NCBI GenBank assembly: GCA_030067835.1
Contig: CP092441.1
Location: 930,001-994,000, forward strand
Source: Chakrabartyella piscis
GTDB lineage: Bacteria; Bacillota; Clostridia; Lachnospirales; Anaerotignaceae
Direction: 5' to 3'
DNA: 64,000 nucleotides
This document shows, piece after piece, positions 25,726 through 34,724 of this stretch; position 1 is the first letter of the stretch; every line of letters starts with the position of its first letter. Made by a program: the position numbers and the translations under genes. The notes under the pieces were generated by a model. The model searched no databases. It had not been told where the DNA came from and was given only the letters and a program-made list of their open reading frames with translations.

Positions 25726-25762
25726 TAATCTTGATTTGGATTTTTTGAACCAGTAATTAAGA

Positions 25763-25925
25763 TGTGAGTGGCTTGTCACTCACGGTCTAATAGTGAAATT
25801 TATGCATGAACCAACCGACTGATGGGGGTAATTTTCAAGAGGGGTCGGGTTAGACCCATCTTGAACCGTGCTCCACGCTTCGGAAGTAGTGGCAGCTTTT
25901 GTTACTTTTCACTGTTGAAAAGTAA
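25763..25925. repeat. Structured non-coding segment with three unrelated hairpins
   Basis: Hairpins: GTGAGTG / CACTCAC near 25765-25783; TTCAAGA-GGGTC type stem at 25834-25865 (TTCAAGA / TCTTGAA); and a perfect TTACTTTTCA / TGAAAAGTAA at 25902-25925. No reading frame and no recognised RNA family. It could be a decayed mobile element or an RNA. Confidence 0.5.
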
Positions 25926-25983
25926 GGTCTAAAAGGCTCTAACATTTGAAGAAATTAAAACCTAAAATTACCATACGCAATTT

Positions 25984-26066
25984 ACTGGAGGATGATATCC
26001 TCCCCTACAAAACGTACTTATATTTTGTGGCAATTTATGACGGCAGGAGCAAGCCCCTGCCCTACA
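25984..26066 (-). repeat. Two palindromic repeats downstream of the AraC gene
   Basis: 25984-26009 (GGAGGAT / ATCCTCC) and 26040-26066 (GGCAGG / CCTGCC, nearly identical to 25698-25725). Both in minus orientation. Confidence 0.8.
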
Positions 26067-26148
26067 ATTGTGGTATACTTGTGTTTTGTGGTACCACGTA
26101 AAATATAAATAATCTTACATGATTCTTCAAATTGTTGTTCATTCATAT

Positions 26149-26973
26149 TTATACTTCCACGCAAAAAATCGTATCCTTATATCCAGCAGAATATTTCCCG
26201 GGTGAAACACCAAAAGACTTCTTAAAAGTACGAATGAAATGGGAATTGTTGCGAAAACCAGCTTGCTCACCAGCCAACTGCACACCAACACCTTGACGTA
26301 AATACACACAAGCCAAAATCAATCTTTGTGTGTTGAGATATTGATTGATGCCAAGACCAGTGTTTTTCTTAAAGATATAACATAGGTGTTGCTTGGTGAT
26401 GAAAAATTCTGTGGCAATGTCATCTAAGGTAATATCTTCTGTGGCATGGGTTGCAATATAGTCCATTATGGGTGTGATACGATGCATTTGTTTGGTGTGA
26501 TGAGGCTCTCCTTTTTGAGATGCATCAGCCAAGGTATTCAAGGTGATTGCCAATTCTATAAAGGCATTTTGTCGCAACAAATCACTTCCAAAAGCATCAT
26601 TTTTCTCCATTGCAAAAGCACACAAATCCAAAAGTGGTTGCAATGCATCATCATCTAGCACAATACAAGGTGTTTCCAAAGAAAACATCTTCAGCAAATT
26701 GGTTTGGTTGGTGGAAAGTCCAGAAATATATTCTTCTGAAAATTTGATGACGTATCTTTGGTATAAAGTGGCATCTTCCACTTGACTGCGATGGATTTCA
26801 CCATTACTCAACAAAAAAACAGTACCCCTCTGTATGGCATATGTTTGAGATCCAACACTCATTTCACCAGTTCCTTCCAAAACAATGGTCATTTCATAAC
26901 AATCATGAAAATGGAATTGCTCCATTCTCCAAGCATAATCTATATGCAATTGCATATCAAAAAATTCTTTCAT
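26149..26973 (-). CDS. AraC-family transcriptional regulator
   Basis: 274 residues. An N-terminal cupin-like sensing domain (about 1-140; HFHDCYEMTIVLEG, QRGTVFLLSNGEIH) is joined to a C-terminal AraC double helix-turn-helix (about 170-268) with ITLDDIATEFFITKQHLCYIFKK and the signature VQLAGEQAGFRNNSHFIRTFKKSFGVSPGKY. ATG at 26973 follows AAAAGGAGGTATCTT. Divergent from the FAD dehydrogenase/Etf operon 300 bases away, so it is the natural candidate regulator of that operon. The effector is unknown. Confidence 0.92.
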   Translation of the reverse strand: MKEFFDMQLHIDYAWRMEQFHFHDCYEMTIVLEGTGEMSVGSQTYAIQRGTVFLLSNGEIHRSQVEDATLYQRYVIKFSEEYISGLSTNQTNLLKMFSLETPCIVLDDDALQPLLDLCAFAMEKNDAFGSDLLRQNAFIELAITLNTLADASQKGEPHHTKQMHRITPIMDYIATHATEDITLDDIATEFFITKQHLCYIFKKNTGLGINQYLNTQRLILACVYLRQGVGVQLAGEQAGFRNNSHFIRTFKKSFGVSPGKYSAGYKDTIFCVEV

Positions 26974-27152
26974 AAGATACCTCCTTTTGGTATCAGTTTA
27001 TCAAAAAATCTGAATATATGCAAACTTTTGCAGAATATTGTTCAACATTTGCAAGAAAAAATATGATATTGTAATATGTACGAGAATAGATAGGTGTATC
27101 CTATCAATCACCACAAATCTAATGAATAGCTCTAGAAATTACAACAAATAAC

Positions 27153-27236
27153 TGTAGGGCAAGGGCTCACCGCCAAAGAAGTGGCGGTCACATGTAGTGT
27201 GATTTTGCTTGCAAAATGATGACCTCTGCTCTTGCC
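27153..27236 (+). repeat. Compound 84-base structured repeat, copy 2
   Basis: Near-identical to 13997-14080: TGTAGGGCAAG ... CTCTTGCC outer stem, ACCGCCA / TGGCGGT hairpin and ATTTTG-CTTG-CAAAAT hairpin. It lies in the 5' region of the FAD dehydrogenase gene, ending 39 bases before its ATG, so it would be in the leader if transcription starts upstream. Confidence 0.8.
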
Positions 27237-27275
27237 ACCATATAAATTGCAGAAATATAGAAACAGGAGGAACCC

Positions 27276-28850
27276 ATGAAATACATACATCCCATTTCAG
27301 AAGAATATCAGGAATATCTCAAAGATGAATCCAGAACCACAGGGAATGCCAATACCATTTCCTTTCCAACATCAGAAAAAGAAGTTGTGGAAATCGTAAA
27401 GCATTTGTACCAAAACCAAGAAACCATCACCATCCAAGGTGCAAGAACTGGTGTTGCAGCAGGTGCAGTGCCCAAAACAGGTCATGCAATGAATTTCAGC
27501 AAAATGAATGGCATCACAGGGTGTACTGTGGAAAATGGTCGCTTTTTATTTGGTGTGGAAGCGGGTCACAGTCTTATTGCATTGAATCAAAAAATTGGAA
27601 CCAAAAAGATGGATACCACTGGTTGGAGCCAAGAATCCATTGCTGCATTCCATGAGTTTTTGGATGCACCCATGCAGTTTTATCCACCAGATCCAACAGA
27701 AACCACTTGTTCCATTGGTGGTATGGTCAGCTGCAATGCTTCAGGTGCCAGAAGTTTTTCTTATGGTTCTGTACGCAATCATATTGACGGTTTGCGTGTG
27801 GTTTTGGCGGATGGAGAACTCTTACATTTGAAACGTGGACAAAATTTTGCAAAAGATAGAGTTTTGGAATTGGTCACAGAAAGTGGCAAACAAATCAAAT
27901 TGGACTTGCCAAAATATAAAATGCCAACTACAAAAAATGCATCTGGTTATTTTGTGGAAGATAATATGGATGCAGTGGATTTGTTCATTGGTGCAGATGG
28001 TACATTGGGCATTGTGACACACATCACCATTGTCACATCACCATTGCCACAGGAAATTTGGGGTGTCAGCTGTTTCTTTGCATCTGAAAAATTGGCTTTG
28101 GATTTTGTCATTGCTGTGCGTAAAGAAAAAGAAAATATTGCTGCTTTGGAATACTTTGACCCAAATGCATTGGAGATTTTGCGGATCCAAAAGAAAAGCG
28201 GTACTGCATTCAAACAATTACCAGAAATTCCAGAAGCATATGTGGCTTGTGTCTATTGTGAAATTCATACAGATACCAAAGAATTGGCACAAGAAACCAT
28301 GTTTCGCATTGGTGCAAAAATGAAGGCAACGGGCAACAATCCAGAACACACATGGGTTGCTAGAAATGATGGGGACTTAAAAACTTTGCAATTCTTTAGA
28401 CATGCAGTGCCAGAATGTTCCAATATGATCATTGATGCTAGAAAAAAAGTAGAACCGATCATCACAAAACTAGGTTCTGATATGTCTGTGCCAAATGATT
28501 CTTTGCAAGCAGTAGTTGACTTGTATCAAACCACATTGGAAGCAGAAAACTTGGAATATGCAATCTGGGGGCACATTGGCGACAACCATTTGCATGTCAA
28601 TGTATTGCCAAAAAATGCAGAAGATTTCTACAAAGGAAAAGAATTGTTCAAACATTGGGCAAAGGAAACATCTGCTATGGGTGGAGCTGTGTCTGCGGAA
28701 CATGGTGTTGGTAAAATCAAAGCCAATTTCTTGGAAATTATGTATGGCAAAGAAGGCATAGAGGAAATGCGAGCATTGAAACAAAGCCTAGACCCAAGTG
28801 GTTTGTTGAATATTGGAAATTTATTTGATGTAGAGGAGGTGGCAAAGTGA
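27276..28850 (+). CDS. lctD: FAD-linked 2-hydroxyacid dehydrogenase (D-lactate dehydrogenase of the LctD/GlcD type)
   Basis: 524 residues. An N-terminal PCMH-type FAD domain (ISFPTSEKEVVEIV, TIQGARTGVAAGAVP, TCSIGGMVSCNASGARSFSYG) is followed by the FAD-oxidase C-terminal domain ending EHGVGKIKANFLEIMYG and DPSGLLNIGNLF. ATG at 27276 follows AGGAGG. The next two genes are EtfB and an EtfA with a ferredoxin domain, the composition of the electron-confurcating lactate dehydrogenase of acetogens (LctBCD). There, lactate oxidation with NAD is driven by reduced ferredoxin. The substrate could be another 2-hydroxyacid such as glycolate or 2-hydroxyglutarate. Confidence 0.85.
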   Translation: MKYIHPISEEYQEYLKDESRTTGNANTISFPTSEKEVVEIVKHLYQNQETITIQGARTGVAAGAVPKTGHAMNFSKMNGITGCTVENGRFLFGVEAGHSLIALNQKIGTKKMDTTGWSQESIAAFHEFLDAPMQFYPPDPTETTCSIGGMVSCNASGARSFSYGSVRNHIDGLRVVLADGELLHLKRGQNFAKDRVLELVTESGKQIKLDLPKYKMPTTKNASGYFVEDNMDAVDLFIGADGTLGIVTHITIVTSPLPQEIWGVSCFFASEKLALDFVIAVRKEKENIAALEYFDPNALEILRIQKKSGTAFKQLPEIPEAYVACVYCEIHTDTKELAQETMFRIGAKMKATGNNPEHTWVARNDGDLKTLQFFRHAVPECSNMIIDARKKVEPIITKLGSDMSVPNDSLQAVVDLYQTTLEAENLEYAIWGHIGDNHLHVNVLPKNAEDFYKGKELFKHWAKETSAMGGAVSAEHGVGKIKANFLEIMYGKEGIEEMRALKQSLDPSGLLNIGNLFDVEEVAK

Positions 28851-29626
28851 AAACCATCGTATGTATGAAACAAGTGCCATCTTCCAATGAAGTTCGCTTG
28901 CATCCTGTGACCAAAACCATCATTCGTGATGGTAAAGCATCGGTTATCAATCCTTTTGATGCTTCTGCATTGGAGCAAGCTGTGCAAATCAGAGAAAAAC
29001 TTGGTGGAAGCATTACAGCTCTTTCTATGGGGATTTTGGAAACAGCAGAGCTTCTCAGAGATGGCATCAGTCGTGGATGTGACGAAGCAGTTCTTTTGAG
29101 TGATTGTGCATTTGCAGGTGCAGATACCTTGGCAACCAGCTATACCTTAAGTTTGGGTGTAGACAAAATAGGCGACTTCGATTTGATACTTTGTGGCAAA
29201 ATGGCAGTGGATGGGGATACAGCTCAAATTGGACCAGAGCTTGCACAAACATTGGGGATTCCCTATGCAACAGATGTCATTGAGATTTTGGAAGTGGATG
29301 AAACAAAAATTACAGTGAAACGTGGCATTGATGGTGGTACACAAGTGATCACATTGCCCTATCCGGCATTGATTACTGTGGTGAAGGAAATCCAAAAACC
29401 CAGATTGCCTTCTATTCAATCCATTGGGGATAGCTTACAAAAGGAAATTACAATTTACACAGCGCCAGAACTGGGTGCAGATGAAACTAGAACAGGTCTG
29501 AATGGTTCTCCAACAGAAGTGGTGCAAACCTTTATTCCAGAAAACAAGGTGGATTGTGTGGAATTGACTGGTAGCATTGCAGAAATTTGTAAATCCATTG
29601 CAACCATCAGACAGGAGGTGAAATGA
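28847..29626 (+). CDS. etfB: Electron transfer flavoprotein beta subunit (bifurcating type)
   Basis: 259 residues, beginning MKTIVCMKQVPSSNEVRLHP, the standard EtfB N-terminus. It has the conserved NPFDASALEQAVQIRE, CGKMAVDGDTAQIGPELAQ and PRLPSI segments. GTG at 28847 overlaps the stop of the dehydrogenase gene (GTGA) behind GAGGAGGT at 28833-28840, so translation is coupled. In confurcating complexes this subunit binds the NAD-facing flavin. It pairs with the EtfA below. Confidence 0.95.
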   Translation: MKTIVCMKQVPSSNEVRLHPVTKTIIRDGKASVINPFDASALEQAVQIREKLGGSITALSMGILETAELLRDGISRGCDEAVLLSDCAFAGADTLATSYTLSLGVDKIGDFDLILCGKMAVDGDTAQIGPELAQTLGIPYATDVIEILEVDETKITVKRGIDGGTQVITLPYPALITVVKEIQKPRLPSIQSIGDSLQKEITIYTAPELGADETRTGLNGSPTEVVQTFIPENKVDCVELTGSIAEICKSIATIRQEVK

Positions 29627-29627
29627 T

Positions 29628-30800
29628 ATGCCACAATTGATCATCAACAAAGAACTTTGTAGAGGGTGTACCATTTGCACCAGAAGTTGCGGCAGCGACG
29701 CACTGCATATGCGTGGAAGATTGGCAGAAGTCAATGACAATTGCATTTTGTGTGGTATTTGTGTGAAATCCTGTCCATTTGGAGCAATCACCATAGAAAA
29801 AGAAGAAAAAATCAATACTGAAATGGATGCATATAAAAATTTATGGGTATTTGTAGAAATCAATCAAAATCGAATTGCAGAAGTGTCATTGGAACTTTTG
29901 GGTATTGGTAGAAAATTGGCAGATGAAAAAGGTTGTCATTTGGTGGCTGTGGTTTTGGATGAAAATGCATTGCTATTTGCAGAAGACTTGATTTCCTATG
30001 GAGCAGACAAGCTCATTGTGTGCAATGACAAGGGAATCGGTATCTATGCAGAAGAATCCTGTGCCCATATCCTAGATGATTTGGTGGAAAAGGAAAAACC
30101 AGAAATCTTCTTATTTGGTGCAACAGGTGTAGGACGTTCTTTGGCACCACGAGTGGCAGCACAGGCAAAAACAGGTCTAACAGCAGATTGTACTGTTTTG
30201 GAAATTGATGGGGATACAGGGCTTTTGAGACAAACCAGACCAGCATTTGGTGGCAATATTATGGCAACCATTGTATGTCTAGCAAAAAGACCACAAATGT
30301 CAACGGTCAGAGCTGGTGTTATGGCAAAAATGGAATACGATAGAACCAGAAGCGGAACCATCCAAAAGGTTTCCTATCAAAATCAATTGCCAGAAGCAAA
30401 ACGAATCATCTTAGAAACATCATTTGCACCCAAAACCAATTCCATTACAGATGCAGAATTTTTGGTGGTGGTAGGACGTGGTATTGGTGCTAAGAAAAAT
30501 ATGAAATTGGTGCATACATTTGCAGAAAAAATTGGTGCACAGGTGGCAGTTTCCAGACCTTTGGTGGATATGGGATACGCAGAATATCCAAAACAAGTGG
30601 GGCAAACAGGTTGCACAGTGGCACCCAAGTTGTTGATTAGTCTTGGTGTCAGTGGTGCAATTCAGCATTTGGCTGGCATCACAAGAGCAGAGAAAATCAT
30701 TGCAGTCAATGCAGATGATACAGCACCAATCTTTGGTATCAGCCATTATAAGGTGGTTGGGGATTGTGTGGCATTTTTGAAAGAATACACCAAAGACTAA
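29628..30800 (+). CDS. etfA: Electron transfer flavoprotein alpha subunit with N-terminal ferredoxin domain
   Basis: 390 residues. An N-terminal two-[4Fe-4S] ferredoxin domain has cysteines at 11, 14, 17, 21 and 39, 42, 45, 49 (CRGCTICTRSC; CILCGICVKSCP). It is followed by the EtfA domain (about 66-390) with GATGVGRSLAPRVAAQ, VVVGRGIGAKKN, RPLVDMGY and the FAD-binding SGAIQHLAGI...NADDTAPIF. The ferredoxin extension marks the LctC-like, ferredoxin-using class. Two bases separate it from the EtfB stop. No strong terminator is seen after it. Confidence 0.95.
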   Translation: MPQLIINKELCRGCTICTRSCGSDALHMRGRLAEVNDNCILCGICVKSCPFGAITIEKEEKINTEMDAYKNLWVFVEINQNRIAEVSLELLGIGRKLADEKGCHLVAVVLDENALLFAEDLISYGADKLIVCNDKGIGIYAEESCAHILDDLVEKEKPEIFLFGATGVGRSLAPRVAAQAKTGLTADCTVLEIDGDTGLLRQTRPAFGGNIMATIVCLAKRPQMSTVRAGVMAKMEYDRTRSGTIQKVSYQNQLPEAKRIILETSFAPKTNSITDAEFLVVVGRGIGAKKNMKLVHTFAEKIGAQVAVSRPLVDMGYAEYPKQVGQTGCTVAPKLLISLGVSGAIQHLAGITRAEKIIAVNADDTAPIFGISHYKVVGDCVAFLKEYTKD

Positions 30801-30975
30801 GCCTGTGAAATGAAACACTTGAAATGAATACTGTATGCATAGAATGCAAAATATTTGTAATTTTATAGAAAAATATTTAAAATTGTGAAATACATCTAAA
30901 AAATATACATTATTTATGAAAAATATATATGTATTTATTTCTGTACATATGTGGATTCTTGTGGTACAATAACAA

Positions 30976-31263
30976 AAAGTAAATATTGCAAACAATAGCG
31001 TTGAAGAAATGTCAGACAATATCGCACAACTAGAGTTACGTGTTATTGTCCTAGTAGTTTCCTTTGGTTACAAATGCAGAGAGTGAAGCGGTTGGTGAAA
31101 GCTTTTCAGTACAAAGTGAAATGAAGTTCGGTTTTGGAGCTACAATGGGAAACCATTGCGTATTCTATGCGATACAATAGAAAGAGATGCTATGATAGTA
31201 GCGTGAATTAAGGTGGTACCACGGTTATTTCGTCCTTTGTAGGATGAGATAACCGTTTTTTTG
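30976..31263 (+). promoter_or_regulatory. T-box leader (candidate Phe/UUC specifier) ahead of the TRAP transporter
   Basis: A -10-like TACAAT at 30965-30970 fits a start near 30976. Stem I features are the AGAGAGTG...GGTTGGTGAAAGC apical segment near 31079-31102 and a base pairing of GTAGTTTCC with GGAGCTAC. The T-box sequence AAGGTGGTACCACGG is at 31210-31224. The terminator CGGTTAT...ATAACCG plus T-run spans 31222-31263. In the specifier region GAAGTTCGG, the triplet UUC at 31127-31129 follows the usual GARx context, which would make tRNA-Phe the effector; this triplet call is less certain than the T-box itself. Confidence 0.9.
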
Positions 31264-31303
31264 TTTGGTTAGGCAATGAATGGGTTTTAGGAAGGGGAAC
31301 AAA

Positions 31304-33286
31304 ATGATTAAAAAGCTATTTCAAAAAAAATCAACCATTGATGAAATTGATGATGTGGAGCTTCGTGCACAGAAACTTTTGGAAGAAAAAGATGCTGAAA
31401 TGCGTGTGCGTACCTATATAGGAAAAAGCGATATTTTGATTACCATACTCTTTATGATTTGGGCAGTCTTTCAATTGTATGCAAATACCATTGGTGCAGT
31501 GGATGCAATGATGCTTCGAGCTTGGCATATTTTGTTCTTATTGGTGTTTACCTTTATCATTTATCCAACCTATCGGAAAGAAAAGAAACAAAGAACAGCA
31601 CCTCCTATTTGGGATTTTGTATTGATTGGTGCAACCATCGTTTCATTTGGGTATATGATTCAAAATTATACATCCATTGCTCTTCGTGGTGGATATTTGG
31701 AAACGGTAGACTATATCATTGCTGGAATTGCAATGCTTTTGGTATTTGAAGTAGCAAGACGTGCTTGTCCAAGTATGGCAGTTTTGGGACTTGTGTTCTT
31801 GGCATATAACTTCCTTGGACCATATGTACCTGGTGAATTGGGACATGTTGGTTTCAGCATCAAACGTGTGTTGTCCCATATGTTCTGGGGTAGTCAAGGT
31901 ATTTTTGGTGTTGGTATTGGTGTCAGTGCAACATACATTTTCTTGTTCATTGTTTTTGGTGCATTTCTCAAATATAGCGGTTTCAGTCAATTCATCAACG
32001 ATATGGCATTGACTTTGGTGGGTCAAAGTCCTGGTGGCCCAGCAAAAGTAGCGGTACTTGCTTCTGCTTTGTTGGGTATGATCAACGGTAGTGCCATTGC
32101 AAATGTGGCAACCACAGGGACCATCACAATTCCTTTGATGAAGGAAACAGGTTACAAATCAGAATTTGCAGCAGCAGTGGAAGCAGTTGCCTCCACAGGT
32201 GGTCAATTTGCACCTCCAATTATGGGCGCTGTTGGTTTCGTTATGGCAGAGTTTTTGGGTGTCAGCTACACAGAAGTATTGTTGGCAGCTTGTATTCCTG
32301 CATTTTTATATTATTTGACATTGATTTTCGCAGTACATTTTGAAGCAAAGAAATTGGGTCTCAAAGGGATTTCCAAAGATCATATCCCAGATGTATGGGT
32401 GGTCATCAAAACCAGAGGTCATTTGATCATTCCATTGGTGGTGCTCATTGCAATGATGTTCAAAGGATATACACCACTTTACGCAGCGGTATATGCAATC
32501 TTTGCAACAGTAGCAGCATCTTGGCTGAACAAAGAAACCAGAATGTATCCAGCAACCATTGTGAAAGCAACTGTAGAAGGTGCTAGAGGTGTTTTGAGTG
32601 TTGGTGTCAGCTGTGTGGTTATCGGTGTCATCATTGGTACAGTTTCTTTGACTGGCTTGGGTCTCAACTTTGGATATATTGTGCTTCGTATCGTTGGAGA
32701 AGGTCAATTGCTTCTTGGCGGTGTTATGGTTATGATTATGAGTATCGTTTTGGGTATGGGTGTTCCTGGTGTTGCAGCTTATGTTATCGTTGCAGCAGTG
32801 GCAGTACCGGTTTTGGTCAATGTAGGTGCATCTATGATGGCAGCCCATATGTTCTGCTTGATTTATGCTTGCTTGTCTAACATTACACCACCTGTAGCCA
32901 TGAGTTCTTATGTGGCAAGTGGGATTGCAAAATCCAACCAAACCAAAACGTCACTGATTGCAATGAAACTTGGTTTGACAGGATTCATTTTACCATTCTT
33001 CTTCCTAGATAACCCAATTTTGTTGTTGGGTCAAGGTGAAGGTATTTCCACTATGACAACCATTATGGCAGTCATCACAGCAAGTTTGGGGGTTATTGCA
33101 CTTTCAGGTGGCTTACAAGGTATGTTGTTGAAACATTGTAATATCATAGAACGCTTGTTGTTGATTGCAGTTGGGATTTTGGCAATTGACACCAGTGGGA
33201 TGACGGATGTAATAGCAGTTGCACTGTTTGTTGTGGTTTTGTGTTTGCAAAAATTCAAAAAAACAGTAGATGTACAACTGGCATAA
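31304..33286 (+). CDS. TRAP transporter, fused small and large membrane subunits (TAXI-associated, 4TM/12TM type)
   Basis: 660 residues with many membrane helices. The N-terminal part (about 30-170) corresponds to the DctQ-like four-helix unit. The remainder is the DctM-like unit with GGPAKVAVLASALLGMINGSA, TVTIPLMKETGYK-like and STGGQFAPPIMGAVGFVMAE segments, typical of TRAP permeases of the TAXI class. It drives solute uptake with a sodium or proton gradient. ATG at 31304 follows AGGAAGGGG; an ATG at 31280 lacks a site. It is preceded by a T-box leader and followed by its binding protein. The T-box suggests the cargo is an amino acid or its precursor. Confidence 0.93.
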   Translation: MIKKLFQKKSTIDEIDDVELRAQKLLEEKDAEMRVRTYIGKSDILITILFMIWAVFQLYANTIGAVDAMMLRAWHILFLLVFTFIIYPTYRKEKKQRTAPPIWDFVLIGATIVSFGYMIQNYTSIALRGGYLETVDYIIAGIAMLLVFEVARRACPSMAVLGLVFLAYNFLGPYVPGELGHVGFSIKRVLSHMFWGSQGIFGVGIGVSATYIFLFIVFGAFLKYSGFSQFINDMALTLVGQSPGGPAKVAVLASALLGMINGSAIANVATTGTITIPLMKETGYKSEFAAAVEAVASTGGQFAPPIMGAVGFVMAEFLGVSYTEVLLAACIPAFLYYLTLIFAVHFEAKKLGLKGISKDHIPDVWVVIKTRGHLIIPLVVLIAMMFKGYTPLYAAVYAIFATVAASWLNKETRMYPATIVKATVEGARGVLSVGVSCVVIGVIIGTVSLTGLGLNFGYIVLRIVGEGQLLLGGVMVMIMSIVLGMGVPGVAAYVIVAAVAVPVLVNVGASMMAAHMFCLIYACLSNITPPVAMSSYVASGIAKSNQTKTSLIAMKLGLTGFILPFFFLDNPILLLGQGEGISTMTTIMAVITASLGVIALSGGLQGMLLKHCNIIERLLLIAVGILAIDTSGMTDVIAVALFVVVLCLQKFKKTVDVQLA

Positions 33287-33327
33287 TATATAAAAAACTA
33301 TAGGGAATATAAAAAGGAGAAAAAACT

Positions 33328-34341
33328 ATGAAAAAAGCGATGGCAATGGTAATGGCAACTATTTTGGTTGTAGGTCTTGCAGGTTGTGGCAGCAGCAGTA
33401 GTAGTGCAGAATCCACAGATAGCAGCAGTGCAACAGCAAGCGAAAGCAAAGAAACAGTATACATCAACTTCCCAACAGCTTCCACAACAGGAACTGTATA
33501 TCCACTTTGTAGTGCAATTGCAAATCTTTGGAACACAGAAATTGATTACGTAAAAGCAAGTGCACAAGCATCCAATGGTGGTGTAGATAACTTGAATTTG
33601 ATTGCTGATGGCGATGCACAAATGGGTGTTGCAGTAACCAGTATTTTGTATGAAAGCTATGTAGGTGAAGGTTCCTTTGAAGGACGTGCAAATGAAGATT
33701 TGCGTGTTTTGACAGGTTTGTACTACAATCCAAATCAATTGGTTGTTTCTGCTGATAGCGGTATCGAAAGCATTTCTGACTTGGCAGGCAAAACATTTGC
33801 ACCAGGTGCTTCTGGTAGCACTGGCGAAGTGGAAACCAAAATCCATTTGACAGAGTTGGGTATGAATTACCCAGATGATATCAAAGCACAATTTGTAGGT
33901 TTTACAGAAGCAACAGACCTCATCCGTAACAAACAATTGGATGGTGCTTGGATTATGGCAGGTACACCAACAGCAGCGGTAACAGAAGTAACTGCAACAG
34001 CTGGTGGTAAAGTTATTGGTATCGACGAAAGCTTGATTGAACAATTGCAAGAAACATACCCATGGTACGCAAAATATACAATTCCAGCAGGCACATACGA
34101 AGGTCAAGATGAAGATGTTTTGACATCTGCAATCAAAATCACAATTTGCACAGATGCAAGCGTTGACGATGATGCAGCTTATGAAATGACAAAAGTGTTC
34201 TGGGAAAATATCGAAACATTGGCAGCAACATCTCCTTCTTTGCAAGGACTTACAGTTGCAGATGCAGTGACTGACCTTGCAGGTGTACCACTTCATGATG
34301 GTGCAGCAAGATACTACCAAGAAGTTGGCGTAATCGACTAA
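33328..34341 (+). CDS. TAXI-family TRAP solute-binding lipoprotein
   Basis: 337 residues. Lipoprotein signal peptide with lipobox LAGC (Cys at about 20), a Ser-rich linker (21-45), then the TAXI domain: FPTASTTGTVYPLCSAIANLW, SGGV-like SNGGVDNLNLIADGDAQMG, GLYYNPNQLVV, DLAGKTFAPGASGSTGE and TDLIRNKQLDGAWIMAGTP. It captures the solute for the fused permease encoded 41 bases upstream. AAAAAGGAGAAA precedes the ATG. TAXI ligands known in other species include glutamate and related acids. The ligand here is undetermined. Confidence 0.93.
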   Translation: MKKAMAMVMATILVVGLAGCGSSSSSAESTDSSSATASESKETVYINFPTASTTGTVYPLCSAIANLWNTEIDYVKASAQASNGGVDNLNLIADGDAQMGVAVTSILYESYVGEGSFEGRANEDLRVLTGLYYNPNQLVVSADSGIESISDLAGKTFAPGASGSTGEVETKIHLTELGMNYPDDIKAQFVGFTEATDLIRNKQLDGAWIMAGTPTAAVTEVTATAGGKVIGIDESLIEQLQETYPWYAKYTIPAGTYEGQDEDVLTSAIKITICTDASVDDDAAYEMTKVFWENIETLAATSPSLQGLTVADAVTDLAGVPLHDGAARYYQEVGVID

Positions 34342-34356
34342 TAGATAAGATGCAAC

Positions 34357-34438
34357 TGTAGGGAACAACCCCTGTGTTGTTCCGCAAGGGGTAATCAAAG
34401 GAAATATAACTGTATGGGTGGATTCTATATGCATCCGT
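34357..34438 (+). repeat. Two palindromic repeats after the TAXI gene
   Basis: 34357-34385 (GGAACAAC / GTTGTTCC, loop CCCTGT) and 34411-34438 (GGATTCTATATGCATCC, a decayed TGGAT / ATCCA stem). Plus orientation. Confidence 0.75.
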
Positions 34439-34442
34439 AAAA

Positions 34443-34646
34443 AGCAAGATTCTTCTTTTCATTCAGAATGACAAGAACAGTATCTGTCATTCAGAGGAGC
34501 AAAGCGACGAAGAATCTAAGATTGAAAAGAGAATATGTGGCGGATTCTATATCCACCCACAAAAAGCAAGATTCTTCATTTCATTCAGAATGACAAATGA
34601 AATAGCTGTCATTCAGAGGAGCAAAGCGACGAAGAATCTTAGATTT
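34443..34646. repeat. Tandem 80-base imperfect palindromes flanking another TGTAGGG-family copy
   Basis: Copies at 34443-34523 and 34566-34646 are nearly identical. Each starts AAGATTCTTC, ends GAAGAATCT, and has an inner pair TGACA / TGTCA. Between them at 34535-34560 lies a decayed copy of the TGTAGGG family (GTGGCGGATTCTATATCCACC). A half-copy of the 80-base unit occurs at 44123-44147. These are miniature inverted-repeat-like elements with no coding capacity. Confidence 0.78.
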
Positions 34647-34663
34647 TAGTTGAAAAAATTATA

Positions 34664-34691
34664 TGTAGGGGTGGATTCTATATCCACCCAT
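34664..34691 (+). repeat. TGTAGGG palindromic repeat, TCTATAT class
   Basis: TGTAGGGGTGGAT / ATCCACCCA with TCTAT loop, 33 bases before the hydroxyacid dehydrogenase start codon. Confidence 0.8.
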
Positions 34692-34724
34692 TTTCACGCA
34701 AATAAGATAGAGGAGAAGCATATC

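Noticed and set aside
33298-34434. 378-codon minus-strand open frame opposite the TAXI gene
   Set aside because: Antisense shadow: Cys/Phe/His-rich product, no start site, covers a clear lipoprotein gene.
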